Assembly (NCBI RefSeq): GCF_004023625.1
Contig: NZ_RPDJ01000007.1
Span: 186,001 to 250,000 of the forward strand
Direction: 5' to 3'
Length of the DNA: 64,000 nucleotides
Origin: Streptomyces cavernae
GTDB taxonomy: Bacteria > Actinomycetota > Actinomycetes > Streptomycetales > Streptomycetaceae
The notes under the pieces are model-generated. The model was not told the DNA's origin, did no database searches, and was given only the letters and a program-made list of their open reading frames with translations. Both the position numbers and the translations under genes were made by a program. The first letter of the stretch is position 1, and the number at the start of each line of letters is the position of its first letter. Positions 44,918-53,221 of the stretch are shown here, one piece after another.

Positions 44918-45808
44918 TCACCCGGTGCCGGCCAGCTCCTCGTACGCGGCCAGCAGCCCGTCCGCCGTCTCCCGGCCGGCGGGACGCAGCGGCGGGCGGA
45001 CCGGGCCGCCCGGCAGGCCCAGCGCCTTCAGCAGCGCCTTGGCGGTGACCGTGCCGGGCAGGCCCGAGGCCATCATCAGTTCGGTCAGGCGCAGGGTGCG
45101 GTGCATCAACTGCCGGGCCCCGGCGGTGTCGCCCGCGTCGAAAGCGTCCAGCACCGCACGGAACTGACGGGGAGTCACGTTCGCGACGGTCGACACATAG
45201 CCCGCTCCGCCGATCGCGTACAGCGCCAGGACGTACTCGTCGCAGCCCGTGTAGTACGCCAACTCCGTGCGGGACAGCACCTTCTGGGTGCCGAGCAGGT
45301 CGTAGGCGCAGTCCTTCACCGCCACGATCCGGGGATGGCCGGACAGGCGGATCATGGTCTCCGGCTCGATCCGGGTGGCGGTGCGGCCGGGGATGTCGTA
45401 CAGCATCAGCGGCAGCCCGGAGGCGTCGGCGATATCGCGGAAGTGGGCCTCGACCGCGTCCTGCGGCGGCCGACTGTAGTACGGCGTGACCGCCAACAGG
45501 CCGTCCGCGCCCGCCTTTTCGGCCGCCTGCGCCAACTCGATGCTGTGGCGGGTGTCGGCGGTGCCGATGCCCGCCACGACCGCGGCCCGGTCGCCGACCG
45601 CTTCGGTGACCGCGCGCACCAGGTCGGACTTCTCCGCGTCGGTGGTGGTCGGGGACTCGCCGGTGGTGCCGGACAGAACCAGCCCGTCGCAGCCCTCGTC
45701 GACGAGCCGCCCGGCCAGCCGCTGTGCTCCGTCGAGATCCAGGCCGCCGTCCCGGGTGAAGGGCGTGACCATCGCGCAGAGGGCGCGGCCGAAGGGAGGA
45801 GTACTCAT
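44918..45808 (-). CDS. dapA: 4-Hydroxy-tetrahydrodipicolinate synthase (DapA family)
   Basis: A 296-residue class I aldolase of the DapA/NAL family. Motifs: VLSGTTGESPTTTDAEKSDL, the catalytic Tyr region YYSRPPQDAVEAHF, LMLYDIPGRTATRIEPET, and the Schiff-base Lys in PRIVAVKDCAYDL. It condenses pyruvate with aspartate semialdehyde. It is encoded alone and not with dapB, so it may be one of several DapA paralogues, and a different aldol substrate cannot be excluded. ATG 45808 with GGAG upstream. Confidence 0.88.
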   Translation of the reverse strand: MSTPPFGRALCAMVTPFTRDGGLDLDGAQRLAGRLVDEGCDGLVLSGTTGESPTTTDAEKSDLVRAVTEAVGDRAAVVAGIGTADTRHSIELAQAAEKAGADGLLAVTPYYSRPPQDAVEAHFRDIADASGLPLMLYDIPGRTATRIEPETMIRLSGHPRIVAVKDCAYDLLGTQKVLSRTELAYYTGCDEYVLALYAIGGAGYVSTVANVTPRQFRAVLDAFDAGDTAGARQLMHRTLRLTELMMASGLPGTVTAKALLKALGLPGGPVRPPLRPAGRETADGLLAAYEELAGTG

Positions 45809-45834
45809 GCGGGTAGTCTCCGCGGAGCGACTGT

Positions 45835-45875
45835 GTAGCTCCACTTAATTTTTCTACGAGGTATTTATCAGCTGC
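45835..45875. other. AT-rich island upstream of dapA
   Basis: A local stretch (CACTTAATTTTTCTACGAGG, then TATTTATCAG) far below the AT content of its surroundings. It lies in the dapA upstream region and probably contains promoter elements or a protein-binding site; no clear hexamers were assigned. Confidence 0.4.
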
Positions 45876-45974
45876 GCTACGGAATAGGTGTCGGCACATC
45901 GACGCCCTGGTGCCAACTCGGCGGCCATGCGGCACCATGAGCGGGTAACCGACCTTCAGGTCACGGGAGGCGTC

Positions 45975-46109
45975 ATGAGGCTGGGCAAGGCACTGGCGAC
46001 CGGAGTGGCGGAGGAGTCCGTACGCTCGTCCGAGGAAGAGATCGAGGACCGACTCGAGGCGGAGACCGAGGAGTTGGAGCCGCAGGCCGAGGTGCCGGCC
46101 GTCCGATGA
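45975..46109 (+). CDS. 44-residue acidic protein, unknown function
   Basis: A very small gene: MRLGKALATGVAEESVRSSE, then a Glu-rich helix (EEEIEDRLEAETEELEPQAE). GGGAGG 4-5 nt before the ATG and an exact ATGA overlap with the next gene argue that it is real. Predicted to be one amphipathic, strongly acidic helix. Confidence 0.65.
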   Translation: MRLGKALATGVAEESVRSSEEEIEDRLEAETEELEPQAEVPAVR

Positions 46110-46786
46110 GGATGCGGCTCCCCGAGGAACGCCCGACGGAGCCGCCGACCGGATACAAGATCGCCCACCCGGTGCTGTCCCAGGACGGCGCTCGGGCCGG
46201 GTTCACCGGTGTGTCGCTCGGCGGCGCGCTGCCGTACGGAGTGCTGGACGAGGCGCGCTGCGTCTACGGCCGACGGCACCGGGCCCCGCACCGGCGGTGC
46301 GACTGCGGCTTCCACTGCGTGCACGACCGTGCCGAGGCCGAGGGGCTGCTGTGCACCGGCGAGCACCGGGCGGCGGCGCTCCTGGAGGTGAGCGTGCTCG
46401 GCGCGTACATCCGCTTCGAGCGCGGGTTCCGGTATGCCCGCCAGCGGGTGCGCACCGCGACCGTGGGCCCTTGCGTCTGCGGGGGGACGGCCGTGGCACT
46501 GGCCGACGCAGGCTGGGGCAGACCCGGCTGGCGCGCCCTCGCGGGTGCCTGCGCCGGATGTGTACGCGGCCGTACGTCGATGTCGCTCGCTTCCTTCGCA
46601 CGGCTGGCGGGCGAGGGGCTGCGGGTACGGGCCGCACAGGGGACCACGACGACGCCCGAGACCGGTGAGCTCTCCGTGCCCGAACTGGTCGCGGAAGCGG
46701 CGCTGTTGCAGGCGCGACTGGACTGGTTCCAGAGCCAGCTGGCGCGGCTAGGAGAGCCCGGGGCGGGCCCCCGCGAGCAGGGGTAA
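46106..46786 (+). CDS. Cysteine-rich protein, unknown function
   Basis: A 226-residue soluble protein with several Cys pairs that could bind zinc: HRRCDCGFHCVHDRAEAEGL, VGPCVCGGTAVALAD and LAGACAGCVRG. The C-terminal part is helical (LVAEAALLQARLDWFQSQLA). No domain is recognised. Translationally coupled to the 44-residue protein upstream, so the two probably act together. Codon use is typical for the genome. Confidence 0.7.
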   Translation: MRMRLPEERPTEPPTGYKIAHPVLSQDGARAGFTGVSLGGALPYGVLDEARCVYGRRHRAPHRRCDCGFHCVHDRAEAEGLLCTGEHRAAALLEVSVLGAYIRFERGFRYARQRVRTATVGPCVCGGTAVALADAGWGRPGWRALAGACAGCVRGRTSMSLASFARLAGEGLRVRAAQGTTTTPETGELSVPELVAEAALLQARLDWFQSQLARLGEPGAGPREQG

Positions 46787-46839
46787 CGCGGGCCGGGCCG
46801 GGTACTCGGGGGGCTCGAAGTGAGAGGAGGCGGGACACC

Positions 46840-47259
46840 GTGACCGGGACCATGGACCGCGGGCGTGCGCCGAGCGAGCACCATTCCGTGGGAGAGCTCG
46901 TCGGTCAGGCGACCGAACAGCTCTCGCAGCTCGTCCGACAGGAAGTGACCCTTGCCAAGCTGGAACTGGCCGAGAAGGGGCGTCGCGCAGGGCGTGGCGG
47001 TGGTCTGCTCGGTGCGTCGGGTGCCGTCGCGTACGTCGGCCTGATGGCTCTGGCCGCCGCAGGGATCGCCGCGCTCTCCCTGGTGCTGTCGGTATGGGCT
47101 TCGGCACTCATCGTGACGGGTGTGCTGTTCGCCGTCGCGGCCGTGCTGGGCGTGGTCGGGCGCAAGCAACTGCGCCGGGCGGTGCCACCCCTGCCCGAAC
47201 GGACTTTGGGCAGCGTCAGGGCCGACGTGGACGAGATCAAGGAGAGGGCGCACCGATGA
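46840..47259 (+). CDS. Phage-holin-superfamily (DUF1469-like) membrane protein
   Basis: A 139-residue protein of the actinobacterial putative holin/DUF1469 type. The N-terminal helix is GELVGQATEQLSQLVRQEVT followed by LAKLELAEKGRRAGRG. Two membrane helices follow (VAYVGLMALAAAGIAALSLV and ALIVTGVLFAVAAVLGVVG), then a helical tail (LGSVRADVDEIKERAH). Despite the name it is a chromosomal envelope protein. GTG start, GAGGAGG 9 nt upstream; ATGA overlap with the DUF3618 gene, its usual partner. Confidence 0.88.
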   Translation: MTGTMDRGRAPSEHHSVGELVGQATEQLSQLVRQEVTLAKLELAEKGRRAGRGGGLLGASGAVAYVGLMALAAAGIAALSLVLSVWASALIVTGVLFAVAAVLGVVGRKQLRRAVPPLPERTLGSVRADVDEIKERAHR

Positions 47260-47699
47260 GTGACAGGACGGACGCGACCGCGGCCTCCGGCGCCAAGGGG
47301 CCGGACGAACTGCGCCGCCAGATCGAGCAGACCAGAAGGCAGCTCGGCGACACCGTCGAAGAGCTGGCCGCCAAGGCGGATGTGAAGGGCCGCGCCCGGG
47401 CCCGCGCCGCCGACCTGCGGGACCGCGCCGGGGCCATGCGGGTCCAACTGCGCAGCACGGCCGCCCAGGCGACCCATGCGGTGCAGGACAAGGCGGCGCA
47501 GGCCGGGCACGTCATGCAGGGACGGGCGTCGGACGCGGGACACACCGCCCGGGACGCCGCCCGGGACAACGTGCCCGAGCCGGTGCGTCGTGCCACGCCG
47601 GCCGTGGTCCAGGCCGCCGGGCGCCACCGGCGGGTGGCCGCGCTGGCCGGTGCCGGGGTGGTCGTGGTGGTGCTGTGGTGGAGGCTCGGGCGGCGCTGA
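47256..47699 (+). CDS. DUF3618 membrane-associated protein
   Basis: A 147-residue protein with the DUF3618 signature ELRRQIEQTRRQLGDTVEEL followed by AAKADVKGRARA. An Ala/Arg/Gln-rich helical middle and one C-terminal membrane helix (VAALAGAGVVVVVLWWRLG) follow. Usually paired with the DUF1469-like protein as here; role in the envelope unknown. Confidence 0.88.
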   Translation: MSDRTDATAASGAKGPDELRRQIEQTRRQLGDTVEELAAKADVKGRARARAADLRDRAGAMRVQLRSTAAQATHAVQDKAAQAGHVMQGRASDAGHTARDAARDNVPEPVRRATPAVVQAAGRHRRVAALAGAGVVVVVLWWRLGRR

Positions 47700-48046
47700 G
47701 CGTGTGGCGGCGGGTGTGCGGGGTCCTTCGATGGGCCCCGCACACTTGTGCGCCGAGGAGGGTGCCGCGGGTTGTCCGCACACTTGTGTGCCGGTGAGGG
47801 TGACGTGAGATGCCGGCAGGCATGTGCGCTCGTGGGAGTGACTTGGGTTGTCAGCAGGCATGTGGGCCTGTGGGAGGGACTCGGGTTGTTCGCAGGCATG
47901 TGGGCCTGTGGGGAGTGTCGTGGGCTGTCAGCAGGATGTGCGCCGGCGCGGCCCGCTCCACGCCGACCACCCGTCCCGCGCCTGCTGAGGGCTCCGCCCC
48001 CACAGTCCCGTACACCTGAGGCTCCGCCCCCACAAACCCGTATCGG
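47700..48046. other. Intergenic region between convergent DUF3618 and BrkB genes
   Basis: 347 bases without a gene, mostly the 38-bp tandem repeat. To its right, two copies of GGCTCCGCCCCCACA(A/G) with CCCGTA follow (about 47990-48045). No clear terminator stem. Confidence 0.6.
47741..47960. repeat. 38-bp tandem repeat, about six copies
   Basis: Unit boundaries at 47741, 47779, 47817, 47855, 47893 and about 47932. The core is CAGGCATGTGGGCCTGTGGG in later copies and CACACTTGTGTGCCGGTGAG in earlier ones. The copies drift from left to right. It fills most of the intergenic region 47700-48046, where I see no gene. Confidence 0.8.
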
Positions 48047-49078
48047 TCAATCCCGCATCGTCAGTCCCGTATCGGTCCCCGGCCGCACCCGCATCCGCAC
48101 CCGGGTCCGCAGCCGAGGTGGCCACTTCCGGGTGTCCCGGGGCTCCACGTACGGCTCCTCCGTGGCCGGCAGGCCGTCGGTGATCGCCCGTTCGCGGGCC
48201 AGCTCGGCGTCGAACTCCAGGCCCAGCAGGATCGCCAGATTGGTGAGCCAGAGCCAGACCAGGAAGACGATCCCGCCGGCCAGCGTGCCGTACGCCTTGT
48301 TGAACGAGCCGAAGTTCGCGGCGTAGACGGCGAAGCCCACGGAGGCGGCGAGCCAGATGAGCGTGGCGACCAGGCTCCCGGGGCTCACCCAGCGGAAACC
48401 CCGGCCGCGGACGTTGGGGGCCGCCCAGAACAGCAACCCGATCACCAGCATCACCAGGAGCAGCAGCACCGGCCACTTCGCGACCGACCACACCGCCACC
48501 GCGGCGTCGCCCGCACCGAGGGCCGTCCCGGCCCGTACCGCCAGCGGCCCGGTGAACACCACGATCAGTGCGCTCGCCGCGAGCATCAGCATCAGCGCGA
48601 CCGTCAGCAGCAGCCTCAGCGGTGTGAGCTTCCAGACCGGGCGCCCCTCCGGCAGGTCGTACACGGCGTTCGAGGTGCGGATGAACGCGGCGACGTAGCC
48701 GGAGGACGACCACAGCGCCAGCAGCAGTCCCGCGATCGCCAGCACCCCGCCGGTACCACCGGTCCCGCCCAGCTGCACCACCGCCTCCCGCAGGATCTCC
48801 CGGGCCGGACCGGGCGCCAACTGGCCTATGTTGTCCAGGAGTTCGTCCGTCAGTCGCTGTCCGGCGACGCCCACCAGGGACACCATCACCAGCAGCGCCG
48901 GAAAGATCGACAGCACCCCGTAGTAGGTCAACGCGGCCGCGCGGTCGGGAAGTTCGTCGTCGCGGAACTCCCTCACCGTACGGCGCAGCACCGCCCGCCA
49001 ACTACGCGCCGGTAATGCGGTCGGACTGTCCTTCTCGGACAATCCGTTCGACTCCTGAGCGGGTCGGCTCTCGTCCAT
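48047..49078 (-). CDS. YihY/BrkB-family inner membrane protein
   Basis: A 343-residue membrane protein of the YihY/virulence factor BrkB family with about six helices. Typical segments: DDELPDRAAALTYYGVLSIF, GLLLALWSSSGYVAAFIRTS, FRWVSPGSLVATLIWLAASV and YGTLAGGIVFLVWLWLTNLA. The C-terminus is an Arg-rich cytoplasmic tail. ATG 49078 (MDESRPAQESNG) was chosen; 82 upstream in-frame residues look non-coding. Function not established for the family. Confidence 0.9.
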   Translation of the reverse strand: MDESRPAQESNGLSEKDSPTALPARSWRAVLRRTVREFRDDELPDRAAALTYYGVLSIFPALLVMVSLVGVAGQRLTDELLDNIGQLAPGPAREILREAVVQLGGTGGTGGVLAIAGLLLALWSSSGYVAAFIRTSNAVYDLPEGRPVWKLTPLRLLLTVALMLMLAASALIVVFTGPLAVRAGTALGAGDAAVAVWSVAKWPVLLLLVMLVIGLLFWAAPNVRGRGFRWVSPGSLVATLIWLAASVGFAVYAANFGSFNKAYGTLAGGIVFLVWLWLTNLAILLGLEFDAELARERAITDGLPATEEPYVEPRDTRKWPPRLRTRVRMRVRPGTDTGLTMRD

Positions 49079-49401
49079 GACCTGGCGAGTCTCCCGATTC
49101 CCCGGGCCGAACCCCGTAGTTGACCTGAATCTTGGTTGAGGTTGAAGGAACGCCGAGTGGGAGAGCGCCCGGGCCCATGCCGAGGCCATGGCCGCACCCG
49201 GAGAGGGGGTCGGCTCGGCCACGGCCCTGTGGGAGCGGGTGCAGACCTGGCCGGGACTGAAGGGCAGCACCGTCAGCCGGTGCACGCATGCCCTCGGCCT
49301 GGTCCCGAGGAGCCCCGCCGACACACCGCGCCCGGCGCACTCGTAGGACCGAAAATTCCAACCGTCTGGACAAAAAAAGTTTTCGGTGAGACGGTGGACT
49401 C
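49079..49401. other. Divergent intergenic region between BrkB and HTH genes
   Basis: 323 bases without a gene. Next to the HTH gene there is an A/T-rich stretch (GACAAAAAAAGTTTTCGG, about 49368-49385) flanked by CCGTCT and AGACGG. That 6-bp inverted repeat may be the operator of the ArsR-like regulator. Confidence 0.55.
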
Positions 49402-50082
49402 ATGTTGGACGTGACCGTGATCGAGGACGCGGCGGCAGCCGCCGTCTCGCTGGACCCGATACGCGCCAGGCTGCTCGCCGAGCTGGCGGCCGGCCCCGCG
49501 TCGGCGGCCATGCTGGCCGGTCAGGTCGGGTTGCCCCGGCAGAAGGTGAACTACCACCTCAAGGCGCTGGAGCGGCACGGCCTGATCGAGCTGGCCGGGG
49601 AGCGGCGCAAGGGCAACGTCACCGAGCGGCTGATGCGGGCGACGGCCGCGTCGTACGTGATCTCGCCGCTCGCGCTCGCCTCCGTGCAGCCCGACCCGGA
49701 CCGATTCCGCGACCAGCTCTCGGCGCGCTGGCTGCTTGCGCTCGGCGCCCGGCTGGTGCGGGACGTCGGCTCGCTCATCACCGGTGCCGCCAAGGCCCGC
49801 AAGCGGCTCGCGACCTACGCGCTGGACGGCGAGGTGACCTTCGCCTCCGCCGCCGACCGGGCCGCGTTCATCACGGAGCTGACGGCGGGCGTGAGCGCGC
49901 TCATCCGCAAGTACGACGCGCCCGACGCCGAGGGCGGCCGCGGCCACCGGATCGTCGTCGCCGTTCATCCCACGCTCAAGGCCCCGGTCGACGGGTCCCA
50001 CACCGACGGGTCCCCTACCGGCGAGCCACACACCGACGCACCTCGGGCCGCGCGGCCCGAGGCCGGTGAACTCACCGAATGA
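49402..50082 (+). CDS. ArsR-like winged-helix regulator
   Basis: A 226-residue regulator. Winged HTH at residues about 15-75 (LDPIRARLLAELAAGPASAA, MLAGQVGLPRQKVNYHLKAL, ERHGLIELAGERRKGNVTER). The C-terminal part (ADRAAFITELTAGVSALIRK) and a His/Thr/Asp-rich end are not assigned. It sits 40 bases before an SRPBCC gene, the common ArsR-AHSA1 pairing. An A/T-rich inverted repeat lies just before its start. Confidence 0.88.
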   Translation: MLDVTVIEDAAAAAVSLDPIRARLLAELAAGPASAAMLAGQVGLPRQKVNYHLKALERHGLIELAGERRKGNVTERLMRATAASYVISPLALASVQPDPDRFRDQLSARWLLALGARLVRDVGSLITGAAKARKRLATYALDGEVTFASAADRAAFITELTAGVSALIRKYDAPDAEGGRGHRIVVAVHPTLKAPVDGSHTDGSPTGEPHTDAPRAARPEAGELTE

Positions 50083-50122
50083 CACGCCCAGTCAGACCTA
50101 CCTGAACGCCCAGGAGCACAAC

Positions 50123-50860
50123 ATGTCCAAGGAATTCGAGATCGCCCGCGAGTTCGAGGTCGACGCCACACCCGAACAGGTGTGGGACGCCTTCACCAGC
50201 GGAACCGGCGGCTGGCTGTGGCCGATGGATCCCCCCGAGCCGCGCGTGGGCGGCAAGGGACCCTTCGGATCCGAGGTCATCGCCTGGGATCCGCCGCACC
50301 ACTACACCAATCGTGTCGCGGACGTCGAGGGGATCGCCGAGCAGACCCTCAACCAGCTCGACTACACCGTCGAGCCGCGCGACGACGGACGCCGCGCCTG
50401 GGTGCGCTACGTCCACAGCGGCATCTTCGTCGACGACTGGGACAACCAGTACGACGGCGCCGGCAAGCACACCGACTTCTACCTGCACACCCTGCGGGAG
50501 TACCTGACGCGGTTCGCGGCCCGGCCCGTGGCCTTCGCGACCTTCGACGGGCCCGAGGCGTCCAAGGGTTCCGACGCGTTCGCCGCCGTCGGCCGGGCAC
50601 TCGGCCTCGGGGACACCACCGCGGAGGGGTCGAGCGTGCGGGTCCGCGGTCCGGAAGGGCAGGAGCTGGACGCCGTCGTCGACTACCGCAACCCCTACTT
50701 CATCGGGCTGCGCACCGACGACGCGCTCATCCGGTTCTTCGGACGCAACCACTGGGGCGCCCCGGTCGGCGTCAGCGTCCACGACTTCGCGCCCGGCGCC
50801 GATGCCAAGCGCAACGAACTCGCCTGGCAGGGCTGGCTGGAGGGCGTCTTCGCGGCCTGA
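50123..50860 (+). CDS. SRPBCC (AHSA1-like) domain protein
   Basis: A 245-residue START/SRPBCC fold protein. N-terminal signature FEIAREFEVDATPEQVWDAF, then SGTGGWLWPMDPPEPRVGGK, TLNQLDYTVEPRDDGRRAW and a C-terminal extension (GFxAPVGVSVHDFAPGADAK-like). The fold binds hydrophobic ligands; the substrate is unknown. ATG 50123 with CAGGAG upstream. Regulated with, and probably by, the ArsR-like protein upstream. Confidence 0.88.
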   Translation: MSKEFEIAREFEVDATPEQVWDAFTSGTGGWLWPMDPPEPRVGGKGPFGSEVIAWDPPHHYTNRVADVEGIAEQTLNQLDYTVEPRDDGRRAWVRYVHSGIFVDDWDNQYDGAGKHTDFYLHTLREYLTRFAARPVAFATFDGPEASKGSDAFAAVGRALGLGDTTAEGSSVRVRGPEGQELDAVVDYRNPYFIGLRTDDALIRFFGRNHWGAPVGVSVHDFAPGADAKRNELAWQGWLEGVFAA

Positions 50861-50870
50861 GGCGAGCGAG

Positions 50871-50902
50871 GAGCCCGGCCCTCGGTCCAGAGGGCCGGGC
50901 TC
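50871..50902. terminator. Bidirectional terminator between SRPBCC and nuclease genes
   Basis: 12-bp perfect stem GAGCCCGGCCCT / AGGGCCGGGCTC with an 8-nt loop between convergent genes. Confidence 0.8.
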
Positions 50903-50921
50903 GGGCACGCGTGGATGAGTG

Positions 50922-52748
50922 CTACGGCCGGAAGCGGAGCACCTGGGGGTCGTGGTCGCTGATCTGGTCGGAGAACTCGGCGTTGATGTGCACGCTGTCG
51001 TAGGCGAAGTCGCAGTCGCGCCGGATCGACGGGCTGATCAGGATCTGGTCCAGGACCTGGCTGTTGCCCTGGAAGTCGTAGGTGTAACGCTCGCTCCTCG
51101 GCAGGGACTTGATCGCCGCCCAGAGCGCGCCGTCGTCCTCCAGCAGCTCGGTGGTCTCGGAGAACTCGAAGTCGTTCATGTCGCCGAGCGCGACGACGTC
51201 GGCGTTCTTCTGGACCTTCAGGATGTCCTTGACGAAGGAGTTCAGCTCGGTCGCCTGCAGATGGCGCTGGGTCTCCGTGCTGCGGGCCGGCGGCTGGTAC
51301 TGGGAGTGCAGCGACTGGTCGCCGTTCTTGGACGCGAAGTGGTTGGCGATCACGAAGACGGTCTTGCCGCGGAAGACGAACTCGCCCACGAGCGGCTTGC
51401 GGCTGTCGGCCCAGGCGGAGTCCGCCGGGTCGACACGGCCCGGGGAGACCGTCAGCGCCGCCTTGCCCTTCTCCTTCGTCACACCCGTGGCGGTGGTGGC
51501 GTCGCCGCCCGCGCGGTCGGTGAACGAGACTCGCTCGGGGTTGAAGAGGAACACCTGGCGGATGTTGCCGCCGGGCTGGCCGCCGTCCGCGTTGTTGACC
51601 GGGTCGATCGAGCGCCAGTCGTACTCAGGGCCGCCCGCCGCGACGATCGCGTCGACCAGCTTGGTCATGGTCTGGTCGGCGGCGACCGTACCGTCGTTCT
51701 TGGTGCCGTTGTTGTCCTGGATCTCCTCCAGGGACACGATGTCCGGCGACTGCAGGTTCTTCACGATCGCGGCGGCGTGCGCGTCGAAGGTGGTGTCGCC
51801 CGGGTCGAGGTTCTCGACGTTGTATGTGGCGACCGCCAGTTCGCGCCGTGACTGCTTGCGGGTCGTCTCGCGCTCCAGGCCACCCTTCTCGAGCGTGCCG
51901 AGCTTGGCGGCGACGAGCGTGTAGCCCCCGAACTGGGTGTAGTCCAGGGGGCCTTCGGTCGTTCCGGCGAGCGTGTCACCGACATTCGCCTGCGGGAAGT
52001 CCGCGGCCGCGCCCAGCGACTGGATCTGCAGCCGGCCGGTGTTCTGCGAGGTGTACGAGCCGTAGACCGTGCCGCCGCGGCGGTTGGGGTTCTCGAACGG
52101 CTTGACCGTGACCCACAGTTCGGTGAACGGGTCGGTGGCCGTGACCACGCGGGAGGAGCCGACGCGGACGTTCATGCCCTCCAGGGACTCGTAGTAGTCC
52201 AGGGCGTACTTGCGCGGCCGCAACGGCAGCCCGTTGACCGAACCGCCCGCCGCCGGGTCACCGACCGGGGCGTAAGCGTCGGGAACCGAACGGGAGTTGA
52301 CGAGGGCGGCCGCCGGGACGGAGTTGCCGTTCGACACCACCGTAACGGTCGCGCGGGTGATCTCCGTGAGCGACTGGTTGCCGGTGGAGGCGCCGCCGGG
52401 CACGAACTCCGTCACCGTGCCCGTGACCTTCACCGAGTCGCCGACCGCGACCTTGGGCGTGGCACCGGTGAAGACGAAGACGCCCTCGCTGGTGGCCGGG
52501 TCGGCGTCCGGGTCCGGGTCCTGGATCCAGAAGCCTCTGGACGAGCCGTACGTCCGTACCCCGGTGACGATTCCGGCCACATCCGTGACCTGCTGGCCCG
52601 CCAGCGGGGATATGCGCGTGGTGCCCTGGATGTCGTGGATGCGCACCGCGTCCGCGTGGGCGGGGGAGGTGAGCACCACCGTGGAGACGGTGGAGCACAC
52701 GGCGGCGACGGTGAGCGCGGCGATGCGCGCGGAAGACTTGCTCGGCAA
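50922..52748 (-). CDS. Secreted endonuclease/exonuclease/phosphatase-family nuclease
   Basis: A 608-residue exported protein. Signal peptide ARIAALTVAAVCSTVSTVVL ending SPAHA. An OB-like N-terminal domain (QVTDVAGIVTGVRTYGSSRG) is followed by a C-terminal EEP nuclease domain with metal and catalytic residues in ATYNVENLDPGD, SLEEIQDNNG, NHFASKNGD, ALGDMNDFEFS and FSDQISDHDPQVL. The TTG at 52748 is the start I infer: GGAGGG lies 6 nt upstream and the signal peptide begins there. The open frame further 5' is low-complexity. Probably degrades extracellular DNA for phosphate or nucleosides. Confidence 0.9.
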   Translation of the reverse strand: MPSKSSARIAALTVAAVCSTVSTVVLTSPAHADAVRIHDIQGTTRISPLAGQQVTDVAGIVTGVRTYGSSRGFWIQDPDPDADPATSEGVFVFTGATPKVAVGDSVKVTGTVTEFVPGGASTGNQSLTEITRATVTVVSNGNSVPAAALVNSRSVPDAYAPVGDPAAGGSVNGLPLRPRKYALDYYESLEGMNVRVGSSRVVTATDPFTELWVTVKPFENPNRRGGTVYGSYTSQNTGRLQIQSLGAAADFPQANVGDTLAGTTEGPLDYTQFGGYTLVAAKLGTLEKGGLERETTRKQSRRELAVATYNVENLDPGDTTFDAHAAAIVKNLQSPDIVSLEEIQDNNGTKNDGTVAADQTMTKLVDAIVAAGGPEYDWRSIDPVNNADGGQPGGNIRQVFLFNPERVSFTDRAGGDATTATGVTKEKGKAALTVSPGRVDPADSAWADSRKPLVGEFVFRGKTVFVIANHFASKNGDQSLHSQYQPPARSTETQRHLQATELNSFVKDILKVQKNADVVALGDMNDFEFSETTELLEDDGALWAAIKSLPRSERYTYDFQGNSQVLDQILISPSIRRDCDFAYDSVHINAEFSDQISDHDPQVLRFRP

Positions 52749-53221
52749 CGGAATCCCTCCGGGGCGTGCGTGGAAGCCGGTACGGGGTGGTGCGGTGGGG
52801 GGAGCGCGAAACCGGCGGGCGGTCTCTGTCGGACTTGCTGTGCTGGTGCTCTGTGCTGGTGCTCTGTGCTGCTGTGCTGGTTGCTCTGTGGTGCTGTCCT
52901 GCCGGGTGGGCTGGGCCGGGAGCGCTGACGGCGCCGGCTGTGCCGTCGGCGGTGTTGCTGTGCTGCGCAGTGCCGCGTGCCGGCAGAACATGCGGGCTTT
53001 GTGGTGCAGGTGCGTCGGCTGAGTCCGTTGTGCCGACGCGCGTAGATTACGGCCGGGTGGTTACCCGCGCGTTTCTACGCGCGTCAATCTCGTGTGTGGC
53101 CACGGGAGTTGTCAAGGTTTCGGCCATGTACGGCCGCGGGCGGACAGATGAACTGGGCGGCATGGGGTGAAATCCGTCTAGGCTGAGCGGCTGAGAAGCG
53201 GACCTGAGGAGAACCACGCCG
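52749..53221. other. Divergent intergenic region with GTGCTG-rich repeat
   Basis: 473 bases without a gene. 52835-52905 repeats GTGCTGGTGCTCTGTGCTGG and shorter pieces. On the right, TAGGCT (53179-53184) and GAGGAGA (53206-53212) precede the gene at 53222. Confidence 0.6.

Noticed and set aside
46840..47259. Prophage holin
   Set aside because: The holin-like name comes from a fold family. There are no phage genes around, and the DUF3618 partner is the usual chromosomal pairing.
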